In this document: positions 51,249 through 59,880 of the stretch, piece by piece | How the letters are laid out: each line of letters begins with the position of its first letter | Numbering within the stretch: position 1 is the first letter of the stretch | NCBI GenBank assembly: GCA_015075725.1 | Contig: JABTTV010000001.1 | Location: 4,083,223 to 4,147,222, forward strand | DNA from: Anaerolineales bacterium | GTDB lineage: Bacteria > Chloroflexota > Anaerolineae > Anaerolineales > Villigracilaceae | Direction of reading: 5' to 3' | Length of the DNA stretch: 64,000 nt | Position numbers and translations under genes: made by a program | Notes under the pieces: model-generated | The model's database searches: none | What the model was told of the DNA's origin: nothing | What the model saw: the letters and a program-made list of their open reading frames with translations, nothing else

Positions 51249-51563
51249 TCATTGATGTACCGTATCAATCCCAAACCCGCCAACGACTCGCATTTCCGAA
51301 CCACCCGTCACACCTGCGATAAAAGGTGACGCCTCAGCAATCAAGGCGCGGACGTCCTCATTGCGCAGGGAGTCGGCGTGAGCTTCTTTATCGTCCCAAA
51401 TCTCGAAGACCGCGACTGTATTTTCGTCAGCGAGGTCTTCGAGGACGATATAGGTCCGGCAACCGCGCAAGCTCAAAGTCAGGGCTGAGGCGCGTAAAAG
51501 GATTTCCGCCAGTGCGTCTCGTTTACCAGGCTGGACGGTCAACTTTCCAAATCTTGAATACAT
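51249..51563 (-). CDS. Antibiotic-biosynthesis-monooxygenase-like (ABM) dimeric alpha/beta-barrel protein
   Basis: 104 residues from ATG 51563, which follows the previous stop by 1 nt. YSRFGKLTVQPGKRDALAEILL and FEIWDDKEAHADSLRNEDVRALI are the strand-helix elements of the ABM ferredoxin-like fold. Members include quinol monooxygenases and heme-degrading enzymes; the activity here is not predictable. It is the last gene of a three-gene minus-strand set with DUF6958 and VOC genes. Confidence 0.75.
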   Translation of the reverse strand: MYSRFGKLTVQPGKRDALAEILLRASALTLSLRGCRTYIVLEDLADENTVAVFEIWDDKEAHADSLRNEDVRALIAEASPFIAGVTGGSEMRVVGGFGIDTVHQ

Positions 51564-51564
51564 C

Positions 51565-51852
51565 TCAACCCGATCCGAGTTCGACCATTTGAGGCTTTGT
51601 CTTTGGCACACGGCGGATCTCCCCGCGCGCTTCGAGGTCCAATTTGACTGTGGTGAAATACCACATCACCGACCCGCCGAAATTTGACTGCATCCGGTCT
51701 TCGAGCAGGGCGGCGAGTTCCATAAAGGTCATGGCGCCGTCACGTTTCAAGGTCTCGAGAATCGCAGTCCGCATATCCTCGTATTTCGTCTTCTCGATCC
51801 TTACACCTTTTTTCGAGGCATCCGGATGCAGGGTTAAGATCGTTTCGGTCAT
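51565..51852 (-). CDS. DUF6958-like small protein
   Basis: 95 residues from ATG 51852. ILTLHPDASKKGVRIEKTKYEDMRTAILETL begins a winged-helix-like fold and MWYFTTVKLDLEARGEIRR continues it. I recall this as DUF6958, of unknown function. It lies between the ABM gene (1 nt) and the VOC gene (7 nt), so the three are surely co-transcribed. Confidence 0.6.
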   Translation of the reverse strand: MTETILTLHPDASKKGVRIEKTKYEDMRTAILETLKRDGAMTFMELAALLEDRMQSNFGGSVMWYFTTVKLDLEARGEIRRVPKTKPQMVELGSG

Positions 51853-51859
51853 GGTACAC

Positions 51860-52219
51860 CTACGGGTTCGTACCCTGATATACCGCAAGGACATTTCCGT
51901 CCGGGTCTTGGAAGACTCCATACCAACCCATGCCGGGAATCTCCGTCTTTTCGTGCAGGATCCTGCCGCCGAGCATTTTCACCTTCTCGAGGTCTGAATC
52001 GACATCATCACTGTCGATGTAAACCGTCACGCGACCGGCCGGATTTTCATCGGACACTTCGGGAAAACCACCCCCCGAGCCATCCTCCGCTTCCCACATG
52101 ACATAATTCATCTCCGGCATCGGCATGATCTTCCACCCGAATAATTCCCGGTAGAAATCCGCGGCTTTATTCGGATTAGCGGCAGGTATTTCAACATGGA
52201 CAACGTTTCTTTTTGACAT
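51860..52219 (-). CDS. VOC-family (glyoxalase/bleomycin-resistance-like) protein
   Basis: 119 residues, a single VOC domain with two beta-alpha-beta-beta-beta units: VVHVEIPAANPNKAADFYRELFGW and VTVYIDSDDVDSDLEKVKMLGG, ending in FQDPDGNVLAVYQG. The metal-ligand positions include His 8 and a glutamate near the end of each unit, but not all are certain. First gene of the VOC-DUF6958-ABM operon; a TATAAT lies 41 nt upstream (52266-52261, minus strand) and a GAGGAG site precedes the ATG. Confidence 0.8.
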   Translation of the reverse strand: MSKRNVVHVEIPAANPNKAADFYRELFGWKIMPMPEMNYVMWEAEDGSGGGFPEVSDENPAGRVTVYIDSDDVDSDLEKVKMLGGRILHEKTEIPGMGWYGVFQDPDGNVLAVYQGTNP

Positions 52220-52370
52220 GACAATCTCCTCTGGGAAAAGTGGATACGAATGCTCCCATTATAGAACATTTTTTCTATTTTTTCAACCCCACCAGAGGAG
52301 GAATTTCCCGCCTCGTTCTAAGCCGGAGCCTGTCACCCATCCATCAACTCATACCTTGCCGTAAGAAAAA

Positions 52371-52392
52371 ACCGCCCTTTCAAAAGGACGGT
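52371..52392 (-). terminator. Intrinsic terminator of the SUMF1-like lipoprotein gene
   Basis: 10-bp stem ACCGTCCTTT/AAAGGGCGGT (one G-T pair) with a 2-nt loop (minus strand), then TTTTTTC. Confidence 0.8.
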
Positions 52393-52421
52393 TTTCATGA
52401 ACCTAATTTCTCGAATTCAAA

Positions 52422-54203
52422 TTATTTGTTCAACGGAATGCTTCGGAGTTCACAGGCGTCTTGCGGTTCGTTCCAGCGGCAGTTGAGATTCGCCACACAG
52501 TGGGCTTCCGTCGCAATGGGCGCGCAGACTTTGTCCACCCATTCGGAGCATTTCACTGTGGTCACCCGCACCGTGATACAACCTGTGCCGCCTAGCGATT
52601 CTTCCTTGACGGGCACACATGCGGCTGAATTCGAGTCGAAGATGAATCCCGGCGCGCAACTGGGAGTCACGCCTCCGGCGCCCGGCTGGCAGCATTGGAA
52701 GTTTTCGTTATAGGAATATCCGGCGGCGCATCCGGCATAGGTCTGGGATGCCAAAGTCGCATTATCGATGCCAAACGGTGCATTTGTCTCACCGTTCGGA
52801 GGCGCGCACATTCCCGCCAGATCATCGAAGTACAACCCGATGGGGCATGAACCGTCCGGTCCTGGACCGACGGCGCAGGATTGCTGCGAGCCGCGCATGA
52901 CAGTCACATACCCGATGGGACATCCCCCGGCTGAAGGTTGAGCGAGGATTGGGGTGTAGGAACAAGCGCCAGTGGCTGGATCGAGCGTGTATCCGGCATC
53001 ACAAAAAGCATTCAAACTGGAAACATCCGGCTGATTCGTACAAGCCGGGTTACAGACCACGATTTCGTTTGTTGATTCGATACTGCGCGGACCACGGCAG
53101 GTAAGTGTGCGAAGCCCGCCCTCCGATGTCTCCGTACATTGAATGCGTGTGCCGCGTTCCTCCCATGTGGCACCAAACGAGATTTGCACCACGCCGAACC
53201 CGTCACCCTGCTGGCAGAATTGATTGACCTGAACCCCCTCCGGCAAGGCGCAGGAATTTACAGCGGCAACTTGATTTGCAGGGACGTGAGCCGTCAACTG
53301 GCAATATGGCGCAAACGGTTGCGGATTGGGGACCACACAACGGAAACCGATGTCGCGGCCGCTGTCGGTCTGTTCGTTGTAACGCCGGATCGAGGTTGCG
53401 ATCTGTTCATCATCGGTTTCGAAGGAGCTGCCGCGCACAACACGATACGTCCCGGCTTGCGGACCGGTTGGATTCTCGACCGGCGATTGGTTGTAATATT
53501 TCGCGTCATAAAGGTCGAAGATCCATTCGAATACGTTCCCCGCCATATCATATAAGCCGAACGGACTCTTCCCATCGGCATAAGTGTCCACATTTGTCGT
53601 GCGTCCGTAACAATTGGCAAAGTTCAACACGCCGCAGGTCGGTTCGGAATTTCCCCAGGGATAAGTATTCCCATTCACGCCGCGCGCCGCTTTTTCCCAT
53701 TGCGCCTCGGTGGGCAGGTTTCCCTGAATCCATGAGCAATAGGCTTGACTCTGGTCCCAACTCACACCGACGACCGGATGGCTGGCGTATTCAGGATTGG
53801 TAAAGACAGGACCTCCGAGCTCCTGGTTCGGCGGAGTGCAAACGCCTGCCTTTACGCATTGGTCATACATCCGGTTCGTGACCTTGGTTTGCTGAATCCA
53901 ATATCCATCCAGCATTACCGAGTGCATGGGCGCATCGAATCCGCCATCCCCCATGGTAAAGTTCCCGGCAGGGATGTACACCAACACACTTCCGTCGATC
54001 CACTTGATCGTCTCTCCATTTTGTGGACCGCCAAGCGCAACCGGCGCAGGGGGCAGATCCGGGGTTGCCGTCGCCGCTTCAATAGGCGGGTTCGTCGCCG
54101 TCACAACAACAGTGATCACCTCCGGTGTCGGCGAGCCGCACGAAGCGATGACGAACACAAATGAGAGGAACGATCCCAGGATCAGATTTCGTACCTTTTT
54201 CAT
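52422..54203 (-). CDS. Lipoprotein with SUMF1/FGE-sulfatase domain and Cys-rich tail
   Basis: 593 residues. Lipobox ASC (Cys 22). The SUMF1 (formylglycine-generating-enzyme-like) domain spans about residues 65-290: IPAGNFTMGDGGFDAPMHSV, VVGVSWDQSQAYCSW, LPTEAQWEKAARG, YPWGN, GLYDMAGNVFEWI and DIGFRCVV. The paired active cysteines of true FGE are not present, so it is probably a binding or other variant. Residues 300-593 contain more than 20 Cys in repeats such as CPIGYVTVMRG, SCPIGLYFDD and CAAGYSYNENFQCC, a disulfide-rich secreted region. Found outside the membrane. Confidence 0.75.
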   Translation of the reverse strand: MKKVRNLILGSFLSFVFVIASCGSPTPEVITVVVTATNPPIEAATATPDLPPAPVALGGPQNGETIKWIDGSVLVYIPAGNFTMGDGGFDAPMHSVMLDGYWIQQTKVTNRMYDQCVKAGVCTPPNQELGGPVFTNPEYASHPVVGVSWDQSQAYCSWIQGNLPTEAQWEKAARGVNGNTYPWGNSEPTCGVLNFANCYGRTTNVDTYADGKSPFGLYDMAGNVFEWIFDLYDAKYYNQSPVENPTGPQAGTYRVVRGSSFETDDEQIATSIRRYNEQTDSGRDIGFRCVVPNPQPFAPYCQLTAHVPANQVAAVNSCALPEGVQVNQFCQQGDGFGVVQISFGATWEERGTRIQCTETSEGGLRTLTCRGPRSIESTNEIVVCNPACTNQPDVSSLNAFCDAGYTLDPATGACSYTPILAQPSAGGCPIGYVTVMRGSQQSCAVGPGPDGSCPIGLYFDDLAGMCAPPNGETNAPFGIDNATLASQTYAGCAAGYSYNENFQCCQPGAGGVTPSCAPGFIFDSNSAACVPVKEESLGGTGCITVRVTTVKCSEWVDKVCAPIATEAHCVANLNCRWNEPQDACELRSIPLNK

Positions 54204-54258
54204 TCAATCTCCTTTTCTCACGAATTGCGAGACCGAATTATTATAATGCAAGGAAAAA

Positions 54259-54282
54259 CAAGGTCGGCAAAAGCCGACCTTG
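54259..54282 (-). terminator. Bidirectional-looking intrinsic terminator
   Basis: 10-bp perfect stem CAAGGTCGGC/GCCGACCTTG, 4-nt loop, with TTTTT on the minus side and TTTT on the plus side. It closes the lipoprotein gene that ends at 54316. Confidence 0.85.
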
Positions 54283-54315
54283 TTTTCATCAAATTTTCAG
54301 TTTTGTTTTCTCACA

Positions 54316-55386
54316 TCAAGGACCGGTACAGACACAGACGGGCTCGGAATACGCCGCTGTGAGCGGTATCGTACATACGATGTTCTCTGGCGGACAGCCT
54401 CCGTCGATCTGCTCCTCGCCAGCCACTGAGCCAGGCAGCGGGCAAAGTCCCGGTTCCCGGCCGGTGGGCTGGAATCCGATCGCCATGCGGCATGTGTTAT
54501 CGATGGCGGAAATCTCCTTGATTGGATAAAAAACATTCAATTCGATCAGGGCAGCCCCAGCCTGCTCATGTGTGAAGTGATCGCTCAGGTCAAACATGGA
54601 CGGGTCCAAATCATCTTCCCCAGCCCACAGCCCGGCAAGGAATCGTTTACTCCCGTTCAAGATATCTGTTTTCATGGCAAGGTGGACAATGTTCGGGTCC
54701 GCTGATGATATTCGCACCCAGGCAAGGTCCGGGTCTGAGCCGACACCGGGACCGAATTCGAAGGATTCATATCCATCGCCGAATTCAGGTTTCTCATCCG
54801 TAGCTGCGGCAACGGCACCGCCGACATCGTCATTCGCATCAAACCATGCTTCCACGCCATCCGTGGTCCAATCTGTCGAAACAGGGTTGGAAGCAAGGAT
54901 CAGCCAATCGCCGCCGCCGTCCAGATCCAGGTCGATCTCCACGCCGTACCTGCCCTTCAATTCGCGGCTGGCTTCGTCGCTTTTCAGAGCGATGGCTACA
55001 TAGATCCAATTTTCGTCCATGTATATGACGCCTTCCTGGATGTCGATAAAGGGATAGTATTCATCCATGGTCTCGGAATTGAATGGGCGTTCGAAACGTG
55101 TGAACGTGAACCGGTCGCCGCTCGGCGCGCGATTGTCGTCCGCAGTGATCGAAGAATCCTGGTCGCCGACCACGCCGCTTGGGGTTTCGGGAAATTCTCC
55201 CGGGATGTCCTTATGTTCCACGGTCGCAGTCGCTTCCACGGTTGGCTCGGCAACCTGGGTTTCGAGAGCAGGAGCCTCTGTTGCTTCAGTACCCGTCACA
55301 TCCTCTGCAGATTGACTCGCCCCAAGATTGCATGCGGAAAGAGAAACCATTGCAACAATAAACAAAGCACTCATTTTAATGTTCAT
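54316..55386 (-). CDS. Secreted lipoprotein of unknown function
   Basis: 356 residues. Lipobox LSAC (Cys 19), a Thr/Glu-rich low-complexity spacer (about 24-60), then a beta-rich domain with YYPFIDIQEGVIYMDENWIYVAIAL (from about 110), GVEIDLDLDGGGDWLI and VEAWFDANDDVGG, containing possible Ca-binding DxDxDG-type loops. Six or more Cys cluster in the last 60 residues (CRMAIGFQ..., CPLPG, CPPENIVC, CVC). Family not recognised. It should be exposed outside the membrane, and it neighbours the SUMF1-like lipoprotein. Confidence 0.65.
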   Translation of the reverse strand: MNIKMSALFIVAMVSLSACNLGASQSAEDVTGTEATEAPALETQVAEPTVEATATVEHKDIPGEFPETPSGVVGDQDSSITADDNRAPSGDRFTFTRFERPFNSETMDEYYPFIDIQEGVIYMDENWIYVAIALKSDEASRELKGRYGVEIDLDLDGGGDWLILASNPVSTDWTTDGVEAWFDANDDVGGAVAAATDEKPEFGDGYESFEFGPGVGSDPDLAWVRISSADPNIVHLAMKTDILNGSKRFLAGLWAGEDDLDPSMFDLSDHFTHEQAGAALIELNVFYPIKEISAIDNTCRMAIGFQPTGREPGLCPLPGSVAGEEQIDGGCPPENIVCTIPLTAAYSEPVCVCTGP

Positions 55387-55497
55387 GACAATAAATCCTT
55401 TCTATGAATCAGTATACATGCCGAAAACCAGCACCGGCAATAGGATATAAGTCGGGTCTGGGACCGATTCGTGAGAAACACAAATAGGACATTCGTC

Positions 55498-57450
55498 TTA
55501 TTTCGCGTTCTTAATTTCATCGACGGCAGACGGATTGACCAGCGAAGAAGTATCTCCCGGGTCCATACCCAGGTACGCCGCGCGAATCATGCGCCGCATC
55601 ACCTTGGCATTGCGCGTCTTCGGCAAGTCCGAAACAAAGAGGATTTCCTTCGGAGCGAGTGGTTTCCCCATTTCCGCAACGACCATCGCATGCAATTCAC
55701 GACGAAGAACCGCGTTTCCCTCCACGCCGGGACCGGTCACTGCAAAAAGGACCAGTTCGCTTCCCTTGACTTCATGCGGCACACCGATCGCCGCCGCCTC
55801 CGTGATCGAACTGTGCCGGACAAGAATCGACTCCACCTCGGCCGGTCCCAATCTTTTTCCGGCGATCTTGATCGTATCGTCCGAGCGTCCAAGGATGTAC
55901 CACAACCCATCGTCATCAATCGCCGCAAAATCCCCGTGAACCCAGACATTTTCCCAACGCGACCAATAGGTATCCAAATACCTCTGCCTATCCTTCCAAA
56001 AACCCCTTGTCATTCCGATCCACGGTGACTTGATTACCAATTCTCCGACAGCGTTACGGATAGATTTGCCGTTTTCATCCACCACGTCCGCGTCCATGCC
56101 GGGGCAGGGCGCGGAAAAGGAGCATGGCTTGAGCGGCAGGAGCGGGTTGCCCATAATGATGCCGCCGCTGATCTCTGTCCCGCCGGAGTAGTTGATGATG
56201 GGAATCTTCGAGCCGCCCACTTTCTCGAACAACCACATCCACGGGTCGGGGTTCCACGGCTCGCCGGTCGAGGCAAAGCATTTCAGCGAAGACAAATCGT
56301 GTTTCTTAAAATGCTCGTCACCATGCGGAATCAACGAACGGATCAGCGTCGGCGAGACGCCCATCTGATTTATCTTGTGCATTTCCGCCAGTTGCCACAA
56401 ACGCGCTGGTGATGGGAAATCCGGCGCGCCGTCGTACAGGAACATCGTCGCCCCCAGAAGCAGGCTTCCGAATACCAGCCACGGACCCATCATCCAGCCC
56501 ATATCTGTCATCCAGTAGATGACATCTCCACGATGCACATCCGTCCCAAAAGCCATATCCTGCGCAGCTTTGACGGGAAATCCACAATGAGTATGGAGCG
56601 CTCCCTTCGGCTTGCCTGTCGTACCTGATGTATAGATAATCATCAAAGGGTCTTCAGCGTCGGTCCTTTCGGTCTGCGCCTCATCGCTTTGACCATCCAC
56701 CAACTCATGCCACCAATGATCTCTTTCTTCCTTCAGATTAATTTTCTGCCCGGTTCTTTTCAGAACGATCATGTGTTTCAAGGTTGGGATTTGCTCCGCC
56801 GCCTCGTCTGCGACGGACTTCATCTCCACTGCCCTGCCCCGCCGAAATGCACCATCCGCCGCGAAGAGGGCTTTTGCATCGGCGTCCGTCATGCGCGAGA
56901 CGATGGCGCCCGCGCCGTAGCCTGAGAACAACGGCAGGATAATTCCACCTATCTTCGCAATCGCGAGCAGCGCGATCACGATCTCCGGCGTCATTGGCAT
57001 GAACAAACCGATGGCGTCGCCCTTCCCCAACCCCAGCGATCGCAGGGCGTTGACGGCTTTATTCACTTCTTTATTAAGTTCTTCGTAGGTGAGCGCTTTT
57101 GTAATCCCCTCTTCGCCCTCAAAGACAACAGCGGTCTGCCGTCCACCGTCCATCGTCCATTTGTCAACACAATTATGGACAATATTCAGTTTCCCGCCCA
57201 CGCACCACTTCGGGAATTGAATCCCGCCGCTCAAATCCACGGCTTGCGAATACGGTTCGTAGAATTGAATGTCGAGAAATTTCAAGGCCGCATCGGTGAA
57301 CCAGTCCACATCGTTTGTGGAGCGTTTCATCAGTTCATCGAAATCCGCAATGCCGTGCAGGCGCATGAACCTTGTCAGGTTGGCGCGTTCGATGTGATCC
57401 CGCGAAGGTGTCCAGACGATCTCGCCGCTAAAAGTGAATTGTTCCGTCAT
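55498..57450 (-). CDS. AMP-forming acyl-CoA synthetase (acetyl-CoA-synthetase-like)
   Basis: 650 residues, the full length of ANL-superfamily acyl-CoA synthetases. P-loop motif MIIYTSGTTGKPKGALHTH (about residue 260), the INYSGGTEISGG adenine-site segment, WVHGDFAAIDDDG hinge with the catalytic Asp, and the C-terminal lysine in PKTRNAKVMRR (about 625). The N-terminus resembles the ACAS_N region. It activates a carboxylic acid as acyl-CoA; the acid cannot be told (acetate, propionate or acetoacetate are possible). Single transcription unit. Confidence 0.85.
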   Translation of the reverse strand: MTEQFTFSGEIVWTPSRDHIERANLTRFMRLHGIADFDELMKRSTNDVDWFTDAALKFLDIQFYEPYSQAVDLSGGIQFPKWCVGGKLNIVHNCVDKWTMDGGRQTAVVFEGEEGITKALTYEELNKEVNKAVNALRSLGLGKGDAIGLFMPMTPEIVIALLAIAKIGGIILPLFSGYGAGAIVSRMTDADAKALFAADGAFRRGRAVEMKSVADEAAEQIPTLKHMIVLKRTGQKINLKEERDHWWHELVDGQSDEAQTERTDAEDPLMIIYTSGTTGKPKGALHTHCGFPVKAAQDMAFGTDVHRGDVIYWMTDMGWMMGPWLVFGSLLLGATMFLYDGAPDFPSPARLWQLAEMHKINQMGVSPTLIRSLIPHGDEHFKKHDLSSLKCFASTGEPWNPDPWMWLFEKVGGSKIPIINYSGGTEISGGIIMGNPLLPLKPCSFSAPCPGMDADVVDENGKSIRNAVGELVIKSPWIGMTRGFWKDRQRYLDTYWSRWENVWVHGDFAAIDDDGLWYILGRSDDTIKIAGKRLGPAEVESILVRHSSITEAAAIGVPHEVKGSELVLFAVTGPGVEGNAVLRRELHAMVVAEMGKPLAPKEILFVSDLPKTRNAKVMRRMIRAAYLGMDPGDTSSLVNPSAVDEIKNAK

Positions 57451-57592
57451 GGGGTGTACTCCTCTTGAGTGGTGAAGCCGATTCTAACCTCAACCGCGAT
57501 GAATGGGCAGAATTCACCAATAGTACGAATGGCTTTTCCCCGTTTAGGGGCATCGGCGTATAATCCTACAATTACCAGCCGGAGGATGTCCC

Positions 57593-58120
57593 ATGCCTGA
57601 AAGCACAATGAATTTAAAATTGATCAAATGCCCGAGTTGCGGCGGTCCCATCGACCCGCCAGGCGGGGAAAGCACCGCCAGATGTCCTTATTGCGGGAGT
57701 TCGGTGATCATTCCGGAAAGTTTGAGGAAGCCGGTCTCATCGGGAAGCCAGCCGTCATCTGGAAGTCTTTTCACCAGCACGAACATGAACTCAATGCTCG
57801 GTTATGGCGCGCAATGGTCACAAGTCGTCCAGCTGGCGCAACAAGGCAGAAAAGAGGAAGCGGTTCAGAAATATATGAGTTTCTCGCCTGTCAGTGAAGC
57901 GGACGCCCGCCGCACTGTGGAGGGATTGGCGTCATCGCAGGTTTACGATGTGAGTGCTTATACTGCAAGCGTTGCCCCCATGATCGCAAGTTATACAGAC
58001 ACGGCAAAAAAGATCACCGCCTGGTCGTTTGGTTTCAGTTGTTTGATCACAGGATTCATCATGGTGGTGATACTGCTTATCGTCGGCGGGACGCTCTGGG
58101 CGGTATTCAATTCTTTCTAG
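57593..58120 (+). CDS. Zinc-ribbon membrane protein
   Basis: 175 residues. The N-terminus has a rubredoxin/zinc-ribbon knuckle pair, CPSCGGPIDPPGGESTARCPYCGS (Cys at about 13, 16, 31 and 34). A Ser-rich linker and a helical region (WSQVVQLAQQGRKEEAVQKY) follow, then a C-terminal membrane helix (about 145-172). The ribosome-binding site is GGAGG 7 nt upstream. A shorter paralogue follows 11 nt later. Function unknown. Confidence 0.65.
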   Translation: MPESTMNLKLIKCPSCGGPIDPPGGESTARCPYCGSSVIIPESLRKPVSSGSQPSSGSLFTSTNMNSMLGYGAQWSQVVQLAQQGRKEEAVQKYMSFSPVSEADARRTVEGLASSQVYDVSAYTASVAPMIASYTDTAKKITAWSFGFSCLITGFIMVVILLIVGGTLWAVFNSF

Positions 58121-58131
58121 CTGCCGCACTT

Positions 58132-58494
58132 ATGATAGATCGATCATTTTCCTGCCCAACCTGCGGCGGACCGAACGAATCCATCCCCGGCGAAAGCCGA
58201 ATGGCATGCGCCTATTGCGGGGTGAATTTAATAATTCCACAGGAATTACTGGTGAAGGCAAAGCCATCACTTGAGAGAAAGCCCCCGATAAAAGGACCAG
58301 TGCCTACCCACGATAGCGATGCGCCTGATTTGCTGCGCAAGGCGCAGCCTACCGTCATCAAAGCTTGGAATGCCTACGCTTACTGGACATGGATTCGCTG
58401 GTTATTCCCGACCTGCCTGACCATCCTCATCGCCGGGTTTCTCGTTTGCGGTTTGTTCGGGGTATTCCCGCTGATCTCCCGTTTATTTCGATAG
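58132..58494 (+). CDS. Zinc-ribbon membrane protein, shorter paralogue
   Basis: 120 residues from ATG 58132; the upstream open frame overlaps the first gene in another frame. Two CxxC knuckles (CPTCGGPNESIPGESRMACAYCG, Cys at about 8, 11, 26 and 29) match the first gene's ribbon, and a C-terminal membrane helix (about 88-113) follows. The middle helical region of the longer paralogue is missing. The two genes are probably a tandem duplication. It overlaps the next gene's 3' end by 12 bases in the opposite direction. Confidence 0.65.
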   Translation: MIDRSFSCPTCGGPNESIPGESRMACAYCGVNLIIPQELLVKAKPSLERKPPIKGPVPTHDSDAPDLLRKAQPTVIKAWNAYAYWTWIRWLFPTCLTILIAGFLVCGLFGVFPLISRLFR

Positions 58495-58905
58495 TTTGAA
58501 TTTTACAAACAGCCTGTCCCTTGCAACTCTCGAAATATCTTCAGGATTTGGGGTTCGGTCCTGGATGCGGATACCGAGAGTCTTTGCAGCGCGCGGCACA
58601 TAACCGAGATATTCAACGAGGCGCACCTCCACAGACCGCTGACCCAATTCCGGCTCGGCATAAGCGAAAACTTGATTATGCCTAAGAAATAACTCGACCT
58701 CTGCGCCGTCTTGCAGGTTCTTCCACCACGTCCGGTTTCGCGTGGTAAGCACCCAGAGGTGATCATCCTTTTCATAAAACCCAACCGGGGTTGTAAATAT
58801 CCTTCCCGTCTTTCGCCCTGTCACGGTGATCAGCATCATTCCACCGCTCAACAATTTATGGAACGGCGAACGCAGAACCCAACTCATAAAGTCATTGCCA
58901 TTCAT
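58483..58905 (-). CDS. Deazaflavin-dependent nitroreductase-family (Ddn-like) protein
   Basis: 140 residues. MLITVTGRKTGRIFTTPVGF (about 22-41) and LWVLTTRNRTWWKNLQDGAEV (about 50-70) are typical of the F420-dependent nitroreductase family, where the basic segments hold cofactor and the GRKTG loop is conserved. It overlaps the stop of the radical SAM gene by 4 bases (ATGA), so it is coupled to it. The activity, and whether F420 is used in this organism, is not shown by the sequence. Confidence 0.75.
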   Translation of the reverse strand: MNGNDFMSWVLRSPFHKLLSGGMMLITVTGRKTGRIFTTPVGFYEKDDHLWVLTTRNRTWWKNLQDGAEVELFLRHNQVFAYAEPELGQRSVEVRLVEYLGYVPRAAKTLGIRIQDRTPNPEDISRVARDRLFVKFKLSK

Positions 58906-59795
58906 ACGAAAACACCATACATTTGATCCGGCGCAAGCAGGTCGGGGAAGCGGGCTCTCAGCGTAGTCCGCGCTTCATAGCACAGGTGACAGGCGTCGGC
59001 GTAGGACGAGGCGTGCTCGAGATTGAATTCCGTCACCAGCGCAGAGGGTCCCCCAGAGAGCAGGAGTCCGCAGATGGGATGGGAATCCGGATCGTATTCT
59101 TCACAGATTTGCTTGAGCGGTTTCTGGAAGAGGTTGCCGATGACGATCCCCTGACAGATGTGGATATTGCCAAACGGGTCAAGATGGACGCGGCCCGGCT
59201 CGCGCAGATCTTCGTGCGGGCAGGAATCGAATCCTTCCCATGCATGTCCCGGCGCTTTTTCCGCAAGTTTGACCGCCGCGCGGCCGCGATACATCACGCC
59301 GCTTTCCTCCTCGGCAAGTTGACCGTGCGACTCTCGAGATTCTTCTTCGGGTTGAGCGACGCTGATCACGCCGGTTGGAATTCCAAGCCATTTTGCTGCT
59401 GCAACGGCATTTTGCGAACCTTCGCCCAGCATATCTTCACAATGATACAAGTCGCTGCTGACAGATAGATCGCTCAGCCTGCCCGTAAACGGGCGAAGAT
59501 ATTCGACGGCGTCTGGAACCGAGGTTGCCCAAAATGAGTTCGAAACGATGCCGACCTCGAAACCCATGTCGGCTGCAAGGTGGACAGCCTTCTTGAGAAC
59601 GGCATAATACAAGAACGGCTCGCCGCCTTCGAAGTAAATCGACGTGACCCCCGCTTGTTTTGCCTGATACATAACGTCTTCGATCTGTTCGAGGGTCAAT
59701 ACGCCTTTTTGACGCGGACTCCCCCAAACAAAACAATGATCGCACTCGTACAGGCATTGATAGGTCAAGAGGATGTGCAAACCGCTCAGTTTCAT
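58902..59795 (-). CDS. Radical SAM protein
   Basis: 297 residues from ATG 59795 (AAGGAG upstream); the first ATG lies 51 bases earlier and lacks that site. The [4Fe-4S] motif is CLYECDHC (Cys about 15, 19 and 22). SAM-binding GGEPFLYYAV follows, and SPASM-like cysteines appear near the end (CPHEDLREPG, CQGIVIGN, ICGLLLSGG, ACHLCYEA), implying auxiliary clusters. GNIHICQGIVIGNLFQKPLKQI is the usual SPASM ending. A peptide-modifying or cofactor role is possible; no precursor peptide gene was seen within reach. Confidence 0.75.
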   Translation of the reverse strand: MKLSGLHILLTYQCLYECDHCFVWGSPRQKGVLTLEQIEDVMYQAKQAGVTSIYFEGGEPFLYYAVLKKAVHLAADMGFEVGIVSNSFWATSVPDAVEYLRPFTGRLSDLSVSSDLYHCEDMLGEGSQNAVAAAKWLGIPTGVISVAQPEEESRESHGQLAEEESGVMYRGRAAVKLAEKAPGHAWEGFDSCPHEDLREPGRVHLDPFGNIHICQGIVIGNLFQKPLKQICEEYDPDSHPICGLLLSGGPSALVTEFNLEHASSYADACHLCYEARTTLRARFPDLLAPDQMYGVFV

Positions 59796-59880
59796 GATGG
59801 ACTCCTTGCGTATACCTACTTTACGCCTTTCGAGAACGAGAGTCACGGGTCAAAAATCACTTTTTCCCAATCCATTTTCC

